NCBI RefSeq assembly: GCF_001698225.1
Contig: NZ_CP016594.1
Span: 2,418,001 to 2,482,000 of the forward strand
Direction: 5' to 3'
Length of the DNA: 64,000 nt
Origin: Gordonia terrae
GTDB lineage: Bacteria > Actinomycetota > Actinomycetes > Mycobacteriales > Mycobacteriaceae
Shown here: positions 54,174 to 63,937 of the stretch, piece by piece
Layout of the letters: the number at the start of each line of letters is the position of its first letter
Position numbering within the stretch: position 1 is the first letter of the stretch
Translations under genes and position numbers: made by a program
The notes under the pieces: generated by a model
What the model was told of the DNA's origin: nothing
Database searches by the model: none
The model's input: the letters and a program-made list of their open reading frames with translations, nothing else

Positions 54174-56462
54174 ATGACAGATGTGAACACGACCGAAGAC
54201 TTCGCCGACGACTACGACGACGCCATCACCGAGGCGACCGCCGTCATCGACAACGGGAGCTTCGGCAGCCGCACGATCCGGTTCGAGACCGGACGGCTCG
54301 CGCTGCAGGCCGCCGGGTCGGTCACCGCCTACCTCGACGACGAGAACATGCTGCTCTCGACCACCGCGGCGTCGAAGCACCCGAAGGAGCACTTCGACTT
54401 CTTCCCGCTCACCGTGGACGTCGAGGAGCGGATGTACGCCGCCGGACGCATCCCCGGATCGTTCTTCCGTCGAGAGGGCCGCCCCTCGACCGACGCGATC
54501 CTGACCTGTCGCCTCATCGACCGTCCGCTGCGCCCGTCGTTCGTCGACGGTCTCCGCAACGAGATCCAGGTCGTCGTGACCGTCCTCTCGCTCAACCCCA
54601 ACGACCTCTACGACGTCGTCGCGATCAACGCCGCGTCGGCCTCGACCCAGCTCGCCGGCCTGCCGTTCTCCGGCCCCGTCGGCGGCGTGCGCGTCGCGCT
54701 CATCCCGACCGAGGAGAACAAGGCCGGACAGTGGGTCGCGTTCCCGACCGTCGAGCAGCTCGAGGGCGCCGTGTTCGACATGGTCGTCGCGGGCCGCATC
54801 GTCGCCGGCTCCGGTGACACCGCCGACGTCGCGATCATGATGGTCGAGGCAGAGGCCACCGACAATGTCATCGACCTCGTCGCCGGTGGCGCACAGGCGC
54901 CGACCGAGGCGATCGTGGCCGAGGGCCTCGAAGCCGCCAAGCCGTTCATCGCCCGCCTCTGCGAGGCGCAGAAGTCCCTGGCCGCCGCCGCGGCCAAGGA
55001 GACCGCCGAGTTCCCGCTGTACCCGCCGTACCAGTCGGACGTCTACGACGCCGTGGCCGCCGCTGCCACCGATCGCCTGTCGGAGATCCTGACGATCGCG
55101 GGCAAGCAGGAGCGCGACGACAAGACCGACGAGCTCAAGGCCGACATCCTGGCCCAGCTCGGCGAGCAGTTCGAGGGTCGCGAGAAGGAGATCGGCGGCG
55201 CCTACCGGTCGCTGACCAAGAAGCTCGTGCGCCAGCGCATCCTGACCGACCACTTCCGCATCGACGGTCGCGGCATCACCGACATCCGCGCGCTGTCGGC
55301 CGAGGTCGCCATCATCCCGCGTGCGCACGGCAGCGCGCTGTTCGAGCGCGGCGAGACCCAGATCATGGGTGTCACCACCCTCGACATGGTCAAGATGGCG
55401 CAGCAGATCGACTCGCTCGGACCCGAGACGTCGAAGCGGTACATGCACCACTACAACTTCCCGCCGTACTCGACCGGTGAGACCGGCCGCGTCGGTTCGC
55501 CCAAGCGTCGCGAGATCGGCCACGGCGCGCTCGCCGAGCGTGCCCTGGTGCCGGTGTTGCCGAGTGTCGAGGACTTCCCGTACGCGATCCGTCAGGTCTC
55601 CGAGGCATTGAGCTCCAACGGTTCGACCTCGATGGGTTCGGTCTGCGCGTCGACCATGTCGCTGCTGAATGCCGGTGTGCCGCTGCGCGCCCCGGTGGCC
55701 GGTATCGCCATGGGCCTCGTCTCCGACACCGTCGACGGCGAAACCCGTTATGTCGCACTGACCGACATCCTCGGCGCCGAGGATGCCTTCGGCGACATGG
55801 ACTTCAAGGTCGCGGGCACCAAGGACTTCGTGACCGCGCTGCAGCTCGACACCAAGCTCGACGGCATCCCGTCGCAGGTGCTCGCGGGTGCGCTCAGCCA
55901 GGCCAAGGACGCCCGGCTGACCATCCTCGACGTCATGGCCGAGGCCATCGACGAGCCGGACGAGATGAGCCCGTTCGCGCCGCGGATCACCACCATCAAG
56001 ATCCCGATGGACAAGATCGGTGAGCTGATCGGCCCCAAGGGCAAGACGATCAACGGCATCACCGAGGAGACCGGCGCGAACGTCTCCATCGAGGACGACG
56101 GCACCGTGTTCGTCGGCGCCGCCGACGGCCCGTCCGCGCAGGCCGCGATCGACCGCATCAACGCGATCGCGAACCCGCAGCTGCCGAAGGTCGGGGAGCG
56201 TTTCCTCGGCACCGTCGTCAAGACCACCGCGTTCGGTGCGTTCGTGTCGCTGCTGCCGGGTCGCGACGGCCTGGTGCACATCTCGAAGCTCGGCAAGGGC
56301 AAGCGCATCAACAAGGTCGAGGACGTCGTGAACGTGGGCTCCAAGCTCCGCGTGGAGATCGCCGACATCGACGAGCGCGGCAAGATCAGCCTCGTCCCGG
56401 TCGACGACGACGCCGACAAGGCGGAGGCACCGGCTGCCGAGGCAGCCACCGCAGACGCCTGA
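54174..56462 (+). CDS. pnp: polyribonucleotide nucleotidyltransferase (PNPase)
   Basis: Phosphorolytic 3'-5' exoribonuclease and polymerase (GpsI in mycobacteria). The 762 residues hold two RNase PH domains ([18 protein letters not shown] and [30 protein letters not shown]), an alpha-helical linker, a KH domain with [25 protein letters not shown] and an S1 domain with [21 protein letters not shown] short Asp/Ala tail ends the protein. GAAGGGA about 11 nt upstream is a modest ribosome-binding site. Confidence 0.96.
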   Translation: MTDVNTTEDFADDYDDAITEATAVIDNGSFGSRTIRFETGRLALQAAGSVTAYLDDENMLLSTTAASKHPKEHFDFFPLTVDVEERMYAAGRIPGSFFRREGRPSTDAILTCRLIDRPLRPSFVDGLRNEIQVVVTVLSLNPNDLYDVVAINAASASTQLAGLPFSGPVGGVRVALIPTEENKAGQWVAFPTVEQLEGAVFDMVVAGRIVAGSGDTADVAIMMVEAEATDNVIDLVAGGAQAPTEAIVAEGLEAAKPFIARLCEAQKSLAAAAAKETAEFPLYPPYQSDVYDAVAAAATDRLSEILTIAGKQERDDKTDELKADILAQLGEQFEGREKEIGGAYRSLTKKLVRQRILTDHFRIDGRGITDIRALSAEVAIIPRAHGSALFERGETQIMGVTTLDMVKMAQQIDSLGPETSKRYMHHYNFPPYSTGETGRVGSPKRREIGHGALAERALVPVLPSVEDFPYAIRQVSEALSSNGSTSMGSVCASTMSLLNAGVPLRAPVAGIAMGLVSDTVDGETRYVALTDILGAEDAFGDMDFKVAGTKDFVTALQLDTKLDGIPSQVLAGALSQAKDARLTILDVMAEAIDEPDEMSPFAPRITTIKIPMDKIGELIGPKGKTINGITEETGANVSIEDDGTVFVGAADGPSAQAAIDRINAIANPQLPKVGERFLGTVVKTTAFGAFVSLLPGRDGLVHISKLGKGKRINKVEDVVNVGSKLRVEIADIDERGKISLVPVDDDADKAEAPAAEAATADA

Positions 56463-56482
56463 TCTGACACCGAGTGGGTCCG

Positions 56483-56520
56483 GAAGGGGCCCGTCGTCCA
56501 TGCGGACGGCGGGCCCCTTC
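56483..56520. terminator. bidirectional terminator between pnp and the protease gene
   Basis: A 17-bp stem (56483-56499 with 56504-56520; one G-U-type mismatch) around an ATGC loop stands between the two convergent stops. Confidence 0.82.
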
Positions 56521-56534
56521 GCCGTGTCGTGGCT

Positions 56535-57275
56535 CTACCGACGATCGGGTTCGTCGAACCAGATCTCGAATCCGTCGGTCCAGGCCGTTCCGGAGCCGGC
56601 GATCTGCTCGTACAGACCCTCGATGGTCTGGGCCGTCGAGATCGCCTGGTCGGGGTTCTGGGTACCGAAGTTCCCGCTCGAGGAGATCCCGACGAGGACG
56701 TACCGGCCGGCGCGGGTCTCCTGGTACCAGGGCGACCCGGAGTCGCCGCCCAGGACGACGAGCTCGGCGTTGACGAGCCGGTGTTCGGGTGCCGCGTCCT
56801 GATGCAGCAGTCCCGTCACGGTGCCGACGGTCGTGCCGGTGCGTTCACCGGTCTTGGCCACCGGATCGCCGACCTCGGGATCGGCCGCCGTCACGAACAC
56901 CGGGTCCACATCCCAGTCATCGTCGATCGCGATGACGGTGTAACCGCGCGGATCGGCGAGGGTGATCGACCCGTCTGCGGTGCCTCCGTCGTCCTTCCAC
57001 TCCACCACCTCGCCGATCGGCTCGCCGTCGGTGGTGGTGACCTCGTCGCCGACGCCCTCGGCGCAGTGCCCGGCCGTGACGGCGAGACGGTCGCCGTCGT
57101 CGTTGGTCCCGAAGAATCCGATGGAGCACAGGCCGTCGCCGATCAGGATGCCCTGGCCCGCGGTGAGGGTGTCGGCGTACTCGGGGGTGATGGCGGCGGC
57201 TGGGGCGGTGGTGCCCAGCGCCACGGCCAGAGCGGCCAGCAGAGTGGTCGCGGCGGCGACGTGAGGCTTGATCAT
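56535..57275 (-). CDS. secreted trypsin-like serine protease
   Basis: A 246-residue chymotrypsin-fold protease with a signal peptide ending near AAA (residues 26-28). The catalytic His is residue 70 in VTAGHCA, the Ser is residue 179 in GGDSGSPW, and the Asp is probably in the IAIDDDWDVDP segment. Cys50 and Cys71 may form a disulfide next to the His. The overall length and the SGNFGTQNPDQ region recall secreted actinobacterial S1 proteases. AAAGGA precedes the ATG. It has no obvious link to pnp; the target is unknown. Confidence 0.85.
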   Translation of the reverse strand: MIKPHVAAATTLLAALAVALGTTAPAAAITPEYADTLTAGQGILIGDGLCSIGFFGTNDDGDRLAVTAGHCAEGVGDEVTTTDGEPIGEVVEWKDDGGTADGSITLADPRGYTVIAIDDDWDVDPVFVTAADPEVGDPVAKTGERTGTTVGTVTGLLHQDAAPEHRLVNAELVVLGGDSGSPWYQETRAGRYVLVGISSSGNFGTQNPDQAISTAQTIEGLYEQIAGSGTAWTDGFEIWFDEPDRR

Positions 57276-57397
57276 CGGGGTGTCCTTTGCTCCGAGCGGG
57301 TGTCTGCTCCGTTGGAGTGCCGCACGGGTCCTGTGGTGTCCGGCCCGACGCGGAATCATCCGACCGGCCGACGGCCCGGTCGGTCGCGACGCGCGCC

Positions 57398-57403
57398 TAG
57401 ACT
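57398..57403 (+). promoter_or_regulatory. -10 hexamer TAGACT for the CBS/nucleotidyltransferase gene
   Basis: TAGACT is followed by 8 nt and the ATG at 57412, with no ribosome-binding site. Confidence 0.55.
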
Positions 57404-57411
57404 CTGCAGAG

Positions 57412-58893
57412 ATGTCCGGTGAGGAGAAGGTGCAGCTGACGGTCGCGCGCCGTCGGGACGCCGGTGACGTCTCCGCCGCGCGCGCCGTCGCCGAACTCCT
57501 GCGCACCGCACCGGTGATCGGCCGGGCCGACATGACCGTTCGTCAGGCGGCCTCGCTGATGACCGAGCGCGGACAGGATTATGTGGTCATCCCGCTGCCG
57601 GACCGACGCCACGGTGTGCTGACCGACGGCGACATCCGGGCCGAGGTGGTCGCGGCCGGGCGCAGCGTCGACACCGAGGTCGGGGAGATCGTGACGGAGC
57701 CGGCGTTCGTCGTCGATGCCGGGGCGGCCGCCGTGGACGTCCTGACCGAACTCGTCGATCGTGACCTCTCGATCGTCCCGGTGTGCGACGCCGACGGCGA
57801 TGTGGTCGGTGTCGTCGGTCCGGGCGATTTCGTCGCGGACCCGGCGGGCGCCGGAATTCCTCTGCGCGAACAGATCCGGCGGTCGATCGACGTCGACGAG
57901 CTGCAGGGGCACGCGCGCCGACTGCCGCAGTTCGTCGCCGACCTGGTGCGCCGCGACCGGCCGCCGTACGAGATCACCCGCGCGGCGTCCCTGATCGTCG
58001 ACTCGGTCGTCGGTCGTGCGCTCGATGTCGTCCTCGCCGCCCATCCCGAACTCGATCCGGCGGCGTTCACCTGGCTGTCGCTGGGTAGCACCGCCCGTCG
58101 GGAACCGGTCTTGAGCTCCGACGTGGATTCGGCTGTCTCTCTCGATGATTCGGTCGCCGACGAGATCGATCGGTACCGGACGGCGTTCGGCGAGGTCGAC
58201 GAGGTGTTGCGGAAGGCCGGACTGCGGGTCGACGCCAACGGCGCCCTCGCGTCGAAGCCGCTGTTCGCGCGGACGCACTCGCAGTGGCAGGCGGCGGCGC
58301 GGGGCTGGATCGACGACCCGCTCGCGGGCAAGGGGATGATCTTCACGTCGCTGATGCTCGACGGCCGGCCGGTCCGCGGGGGCGTCGCGTCGTCGGCGAC
58401 GCCGGCGGTGGCGATGATCGCCGGCCTGCGGCGTGACCCGAGGACGATGAATCTGCTTCTGGCCGAGACTCTGTCGACGCGCGCCCGGTTGCGCTCTCGG
58501 CGTGATGTGCTGACCGGGCGGGGCAACGTCGTCGACATCAAGAAGCATGCGGTCACACCGCTGGTCAACATCGCGCGATGGGCTGCGGTCAGTGTCGGTT
58601 CGACCGACGTCGACACCCGGGGCCGTCTGCGCGCGGCGTCCGGCAGCGAGATGCTGCCGGACGAGCAGGCGTCGATGCTCATCGAGGTCTTCGACGTGTT
58701 GCAGCGCGTCCGACTGCGATATCAGGTCGCGCAGTTCGACAACGGCGACCCGCCCGGCGATCGGTTCGACGTCAGACAGTTGTCCCCGCTGGACCGCAGC
58801 CTCCTCGGGCAGGCGGTCCGCGAGATCGCCGGTGTGCAGCGGCGGATGTCCACCATGAGCCGACTCCTCCCCGGACCCGAGCAGGTGACCTGA
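57412..58893 (+). CDS. CBS-domain DUF294 nucleotidyltransferase-like protein
   Basis: A 493-residue cytoplasmic protein. A pair of CBS domains (about residues 35-150: MTVRQAASLMTERGQDYVVIP and VVDAGAAAVDVLTELVDRDLSIVPV) precedes a DUF294 nucleotidyltransferase domain. That domain has LGSTARREPVLSSDVDSAV with the GS and D-x-D features, and a DUF294 C-terminal helical domain follows. CBS pairs usually sense adenyl nucleotides, so regulated nucleotidyl transfer is likely, but the substrate is unknown. The next gene begins 6 bp later and is probably co-transcribed. Confidence 0.85.
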   Translation: MSGEEKVQLTVARRRDAGDVSAARAVAELLRTAPVIGRADMTVRQAASLMTERGQDYVVIPLPDRRHGVLTDGDIRAEVVAAGRSVDTEVGEIVTEPAFVVDAGAAAVDVLTELVDRDLSIVPVCDADGDVVGVVGPGDFVADPAGAGIPLREQIRRSIDVDELQGHARRLPQFVADLVRRDRPPYEITRAASLIVDSVVGRALDVVLAAHPELDPAAFTWLSLGSTARREPVLSSDVDSAVSLDDSVADEIDRYRTAFGEVDEVLRKAGLRVDANGALASKPLFARTHSQWQAAARGWIDDPLAGKGMIFTSLMLDGRPVRGGVASSATPAVAMIAGLRRDPRTMNLLLAETLSTRARLRSRRDVLTGRGNVVDIKKHAVTPLVNIARWAAVSVGSTDVDTRGRLRAASGSEMLPDEQASMLIEVFDVLQRVRLRYQVAQFDNGDPPGDRFDVRQLSPLDRSLLGQAVREIAGVQRRMSTMSRLLPGPEQVT

Positions 58894-58899
58894 AACCCG

Positions 58900-59679
58900 A
58901 TGTGTCTGATCCTCTTCGCGTGGAACGCCCACCCCACCCGGCGTCTGATCGTGGCCGCCAACCGGGACGAGCAGCACCGCCGCCGCACGTTCGCGCTGTC
59001 GCACTGGGACGACCTGCCGATCCTCGGGGGTCGCGATGCCGTCGCCGGCGGGACGTGGATGGCCGTCTCGGCGGAGACGCCCGACCGGGTGGCGATGGTC
59101 ACGAACGTCCGCGTCGGTCCGGCTCGACGAACCGGAATCCGTTCGCGCGGACAGCTTCCGGTGGACTATCTGGTCGGTGACGACGATCCGAAGGTGTACG
59201 CGCACCGGGTCGTCGACGACGCTGCCGCGTACGACCCGGTCAATCTGCTCGTCGCCGATCGGAACGAGCTGTGGTGGATGACGAACTGGCCGGAGCCGCG
59301 CGCCGAGCGGGTCGCCGACGGTGTGCACGGTCTCTCCAACGGGGCCCTGGACAACGACTGGCCGAAGGTTGTCGACGGTGCGGCGGCGTTGGGTGAGCTG
59401 GTCGAGGCGGAGGGCGCCGATCCAGACGCCGCCACCCTGGACGAGTCCTACTTCGCCATGCTGGCCGACCAGGATCGGCCGGACCCGGCGAGGCTGCCCG
59501 ACACCGGCGTCGGCCCACAGGCCGAGGCGGCGCTGTCGTCGATGTTCATCAACATCCCCGGATACGGCACCCGGGCATCGACCCTTCTGCGGGTCGGGCA
59601 CGACGGCCACGGATCGATGACCGAGCGACGCTATGGCTGGCGTGCGCGACGTCGAGGCACCACGACGCTGACCTTCTGA
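58900..59679 (+). CDS. NRDE/TANGO2-family protein
   Basis: A 259-residue Ntn-hydrolase-like protein. The N-terminus MCLILFAWNAHP has the conserved Cys2, and AANRDE is the NRDE motif that names the family. GLSNGALDNDWPK is another hallmark. Relatives (TANGO2, HRG-9 in animals) are linked to heme trafficking and lipid metabolism, and the bacterial role is not settled. It converges with ald, 10 bp apart, without a visible terminator. Confidence 0.87.
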   Translation: MCLILFAWNAHPTRRLIVAANRDEQHRRRTFALSHWDDLPILGGRDAVAGGTWMAVSAETPDRVAMVTNVRVGPARRTGIRSRGQLPVDYLVGDDDPKVYAHRVVDDAAAYDPVNLLVADRNELWWMTNWPEPRAERVADGVHGLSNGALDNDWPKVVDGAAALGELVEAEGADPDAATLDESYFAMLADQDRPDPARLPDTGVGPQAEAALSSMFINIPGYGTRASTLLRVGHDGHGSMTERRYGWRARRRGTTTLTF

Positions 59680-59689
59680 CCGCTTGTGC

Positions 59690-60805
59690 TCAGTTGTGCG
59701 CGAAGGGGTTAGGCGACACTTCCAGATCGAGTGCGGCGCCGACCTCCGCGGTGAACAGTTCGCCGTCTCGCGTGCTCAGCCCCGAGGCGAGTGCCGTGTC
59801 GGCCGCGCACGCCTTCGCCGGTCCCGAATCGGCCAGCCGGAGGACGTGCGGGAGGGTGGCGCCGGTGAGCGCCTGGGTCGACGTACGCGCGACATTGCCG
59901 GGCATGTTCGCGACGCAGTAGAAGACGGTCTCGTGGACGGCGAAGGTCGGATCATCATGCGTGGTGGGCCGGGAGTCTTCGAAACAACCACCCTGGTCGA
60001 TCGCGACGTCGACGAGCACCGCGCCCGGCTTCATCCGGGCGACAGTGCTGTTCGAGACGAGGACCGGTGCCTTGGCACCCGGGACGAGAACGGCTCCGAT
60101 CACCAGGTCAGCGTCGACGACGGCGGCCTCGATCGCGAGTGCCGTGCTGTACCGGGTGTGCACGCGACCGCCGAAGCGGGCGTCGATGGCCCGCAGTTTG
60201 GCGATGTCGATGTCGAAGACGGTGACCTGGGCGCCCATGCCGAACGCGATCTGGGCCGCGTTGACGCCGCTGACGCCACCGCCGAGAACGACGACGTCGG
60301 CGGGCTCGGTTCCCGGGACGCCGCCCATCAGTACGCCCCGGCCACCCGCCGAACGCATCAGGTGGTAGGCGCCCACCTGTGGTGCGAGGCGTCCGGCGAC
60401 CTCGCTCATCGGGGCCAGGAGGGGGAGTGCACCGTCGGCGCTGCGGACCATCTCGTAGGCGATGGAGGTGATGCCCGAGGCAAGCAGTGCCTGTGTGCAC
60501 TCTCGGCCCGCCGCGAGGTGAAGGTAGGTGAACAGGGTCTGATCCCGGCGCATCAGCGGGAACTCGGAGGCGATCGGTTCCTTGACCTTCAGCAGCAGAT
60601 CGGCCTGCTCCCACACCTCGGCGGCCGATCCCAGGATCTGAGCGCCCGCGGCCTTGAAATCGTTGTCGGGAATCGCCGAGCCCTCACCCGCACCGGCCTG
60701 GATCACGACGTCGTGACCGCGATGGTGGAGTTCGGCGACGCCGGCCGGGGTGATGGCCACCCGGTACTCGTGGTTCTTGATCTCGGTGGGGATGCCGATA
60801 CGCAT
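59690..60805 (-). CDS. ald: alanine dehydrogenase
   Basis: NAD-dependent L-alanine dehydrogenase (alanine to pyruvate plus ammonia), also able to reduce glyoxylate in mycobacteria. The 371-residue protein has the N-terminal MRIGIPTEIKNHEYRVAITPAG, catalytic His96 in TYLHLA, the Rossmann motif VLGGGVSGVNAA and Asp in VDVAIDQGG. It is divergent from an Lrp/AsnC regulator, as ald and aldR are in M. tuberculosis, so it is probably induced by alanine through that regulator. Confidence 0.95.
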   Translation of the reverse strand: MRIGIPTEIKNHEYRVAITPAGVAELHHRGHDVVIQAGAGEGSAIPDNDFKAAGAQILGSAAEVWEQADLLLKVKEPIASEFPLMRRDQTLFTYLHLAAGRECTQALLASGITSIAYEMVRSADGALPLLAPMSEVAGRLAPQVGAYHLMRSAGGRGVLMGGVPGTEPADVVVLGGGVSGVNAAQIAFGMGAQVTVFDIDIAKLRAIDARFGGRVHTRYSTALAIEAAVVDADLVIGAVLVPGAKAPVLVSNSTVARMKPGAVLVDVAIDQGGCFEDSRPTTHDDPTFAVHETVFYCVANMPGNVARTSTQALTGATLPHVLRLADSGPAKACAADTALASGLSTRDGELFTAEVGAALDLEVSPNPFAHN

Positions 60806-60950
60806 GGTGACTCCGTACTGGTTGCGTCTCCTGAATGTTCCTCGATGAACTGATTCCAGCGTGAAGGAACGTCGATCATGTCACAATGCGACTGAAGAAT
60901 ATTCTCGACAGTCGGGATTCGCCGACGATTCTGTGATCGGAGAGCATGCG
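60806..60950. promoter_or_regulatory. ald - lrp divergent regulatory region with candidate operators
   Basis: Within this 145-bp region, AGAATATTCT (60896-60905) is a 10-bp AT-rich palindrome, rare at this GC level and like the core of Lrp sites. GTTC-N6-GAAC (60837-60850), bracketed by GAAT and ATTC, is a second inverted repeat nearer ald. Confidence 0.5.
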
Positions 60951-62238
<1,288 letters not shown>

Positions 62239-62242
62239 ACCG

Positions 62243-62782
62243 ATGACTCCCGACGGACCGCAGACCGGACCAGCCCACGACGACGACACCGAGGGTGGCG
62301 CACCGCGACTCGGTCCGCGCACAAAGGACTCGCGTCCGATCGTCTGGATGATCGCGTTCCTGGTGGTGGCGCTGATCGTCTACTTCGTACTGCTCGGATG
62401 GCGCGGCATCCAGTTGATCGGTTCGGGGTCCGTCGCGGGCATCGGGTTGGGCGTCGGGGTCATCGCCCTACCGCTGATCGGGGCCTGGCTGATCTACGCG
62501 ACGCTGCGCGCCGGCCTCGAGCATCAGAAGCTCGCGGCGATCATGGCCGACGAGGGTCGCGAACTCGACATCTCCCAACTCCCGCACCGGGCTTCGGGCC
62601 GCATGGAGCGCGACGCGGCCGACGAACTCTTCGCTCAGGTGAAGGCCGAGTGGGAGGCCGACCCGAACGACTGGCGCAACACCTACCGCATCGCCCGTGC
62701 CTACGACTACGCCGGCGACCGCACCCGCGCCCGCTCGATGATGAAGCGGGCTGTCGCCCAGTACCACGGCCGGGAACAGTAG
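62243..62782 (+). CDS. two-helix membrane protein of unknown function
   Basis: A 179-residue protein with an acidic N-terminal tail of 30 residues, two membrane helices (about 33-52 and 62-85) and a soluble helical C-terminus. The end, DWRNTYRIARAYDYAGDRTRARSMMKRAV, looks like one TPR-type hairpin. It begins 4 bp after dapB and is followed by the flavodoxin-fold gene, the same order as in M. tuberculosis (Rv2772c, from memory). No function is known. Confidence 0.7.
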   Translation: MTPDGPQTGPAHDDDTEGGAPRLGPRTKDSRPIVWMIAFLVVALIVYFVLLGWRGIQLIGSGSVAGIGLGVGVIALPLIGAWLIYATLRAGLEHQKLAAIMADEGRELDISQLPHRASGRMERDAADELFAQVKAEWEADPNDWRNTYRIARAYDYAGDRTRARSMMKRAVAQYHGREQ

Positions 62783-62786
62783 CCCG

Positions 62787-63242
62787 GTGAGCCGGCTGCT
62801 GATCGTCCACCACACCCCGTCACCGGCGTGCCAGGAGATGTTCGAGGCCGTCGTGTCCGGCGCGACCGACCCCGAGATCGAGGGCGTCGAGGTGATCCGA
62901 CGAGCCGCGCTCGCCGTCACCGCCTCCGACTTCCTCGACGCCGACGGGTACCTCCTCGGCACGCCCGCCAATCTCGGATACATCAGCGGCGCACTGAAAC
63001 ACGCCTTCGACGTCAGCTACTACCAGATCCTCGACTCGACCCAGGGCCGGCCGTTCGGGCTGTACCTCCACGGCAATCAGGGCACCGAAGGTGCTGTGCG
63101 AGCGGTCGATTCGATCACCTCCGGCCTCGGCTGGACCAAGGCCGCCGAGTACGTCATCGTCTCCGGTTCGCCGAGCAAGGACGACCGCGAAGCGTGCTGG
63201 GAGTTGGGTGCGACGGTCGCGGCGGGGTTGATGGCGGGGTGA
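62787..63242 (+). CDS. flavodoxin-fold NAD(P)H:FMN reductase-like protein
   Basis: A 151-residue flavodoxin-fold protein. The N-terminal LLIVHHTPSPACQEMFEAVVSGA phosphate-binding region, GYLLGTPANLGYISGALKHAFD and GLYLHGNQGTEGA loops match the NADPH-dependent FMN reductase family. The GTG start lies 4 bp after the preceding gene. The segment encoding LGWTKAAEYVIVSG is repeated almost exactly at 63938, so a second, truncated copy of the 3' end exists at the window edge. Confidence 0.83.
   Translation: MSRLLIVHHTPSPACQEMFEAVVSGATDPEIEGVEVIRRAALAVTASDFLDADGYLLGTPANLGYISGALKHAFDVSYYQILDSTQGRPFGLYLHGNQGTEGAVRAVDSITSGLGWTKAAEYVIVSGSPSKDDREACWELGATVAAGLMAG
63126..63178 (+). repeat. imperfect direct repeat, copy A
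   Basis: The first 41 bases match 63938-63978 with one mismatch; the following 12 diverge. The two copies are 812 bp apart and flank the accessory-looking segment. Confidence 0.85.
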
Positions 63243-63398
63243 GCTTACAGGGACGTTTTCCCTCACCGATGGACGTCGGACGCCGAGATTGCGGAGTCCA
63301 AGCGGCAGGCTGCTGCGGGTGGGGTGGGGAAGAAGCATCACCATGTTCCGAGGGTGTACCTCCGCCGGTCAATCGTTTTGGCCGTGCGAAAATTGTGA
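63243..63398 (+). pseudogene. N-terminal remnant of a DUF4238-like gene
   Basis: In the frame that continues straight after the flavodoxin-fold stop, a 51-codon open stretch contains GKKHHHVPRVYLRR, the diagnostic opening of DUF4238 proteins (K-x-H-x-VPxxYLRxF). The expected Phe is replaced and the frame stops after 12 further codons at 63396-63398. GTG at 63324 could have been the start. Confidence 0.6.
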
Positions 63399-63432
63399 GT
63401 AGGGCGCTGCCTTGGGTGTGTGCACTGTATAG

Positions 63433-63771
63433 AATTCCGTACTCGCACGATCGTCACGATCGTCGCATGTGATCTTTCCGGTGGGACCGCACCGACTATT
63501 GGTGCTTGGGGTGAGGGAGCTTCATCCACTGCCTCCGCCGTACACGCTGACCACTGACGAGGCCCGTCAGATCAACTTCGAGATGGTCGCCGCGTCACAC
63601 GAATTCACTTACGAGAGTCCCGAGACGATGATCGCGGCGACACTCAGCGTCCCGCCTTGGCCAGTTCATGACCCCGATGGTGCGCAGACGTTCATGGAAG
63701 CAGTCTTGGAACCCTCGAGATGGCAACCGGGCGAAGGCCCGTCGTGGGCAGTGGGGCGGTGGTACGCCTGA
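63433..63771 (+). pseudogene. C-terminal remnant of a DUF4238-like gene
   Basis: In a different frame from the upstream piece, an open stretch encodes VIFPVGPHRLLVLG, then TLTTDEARQINFEMVAASHEF and a tail to 63771. The pattern P-x-x-P-x-R-x-L-x-L-x followed by an N-x-x-x-V helix resembles the end of DUF4238 proteins. The middle of the gene (usually some 150 residues) is gone. If it is not a remnant, the GTG at 63469 would give a 100-residue protein of unknown role. Base composition is lower in GC than the neighbours. Confidence 0.5.
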
Positions 63772-63937
63772 GGTGCGGCAGACGAATCGCCGCATGGCTG
63801 AGCGTCGTCGATGACTAGTTGCGTGTCCCGGTCGAGGACATCTGGATCTTCCTTGCGGTGGACCGCCGCGAGTACGTGCCGGGGTGAAAGCTTGTACCTC
63901 GGGTATTAGGATCAGAGGAACGGACCCCGATCCAGGA
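63772..63937. other. non-coding remnant sequence
   Basis: No gene is supported here. A short open run around 63826-63884 (LRVPVEDIWIFLAVDRREYVPG) ends in a stop and may be another gene fragment. Confidence 0.4.

Noticed and set aside
52986..56501. Very long minus-strand open frame opposite ribF, rpsO and pnp
   Set aside because: It covers several strongly conserved plus-strand genes and has the Arg/Asp/Gly-rich composition of an antisense shadow in GC-rich DNA.
63779..63884. Short ORFs in the spacer after the DUF4238-like piece
   Set aside because: Too short, no family likeness and no start signals; at most fragments.
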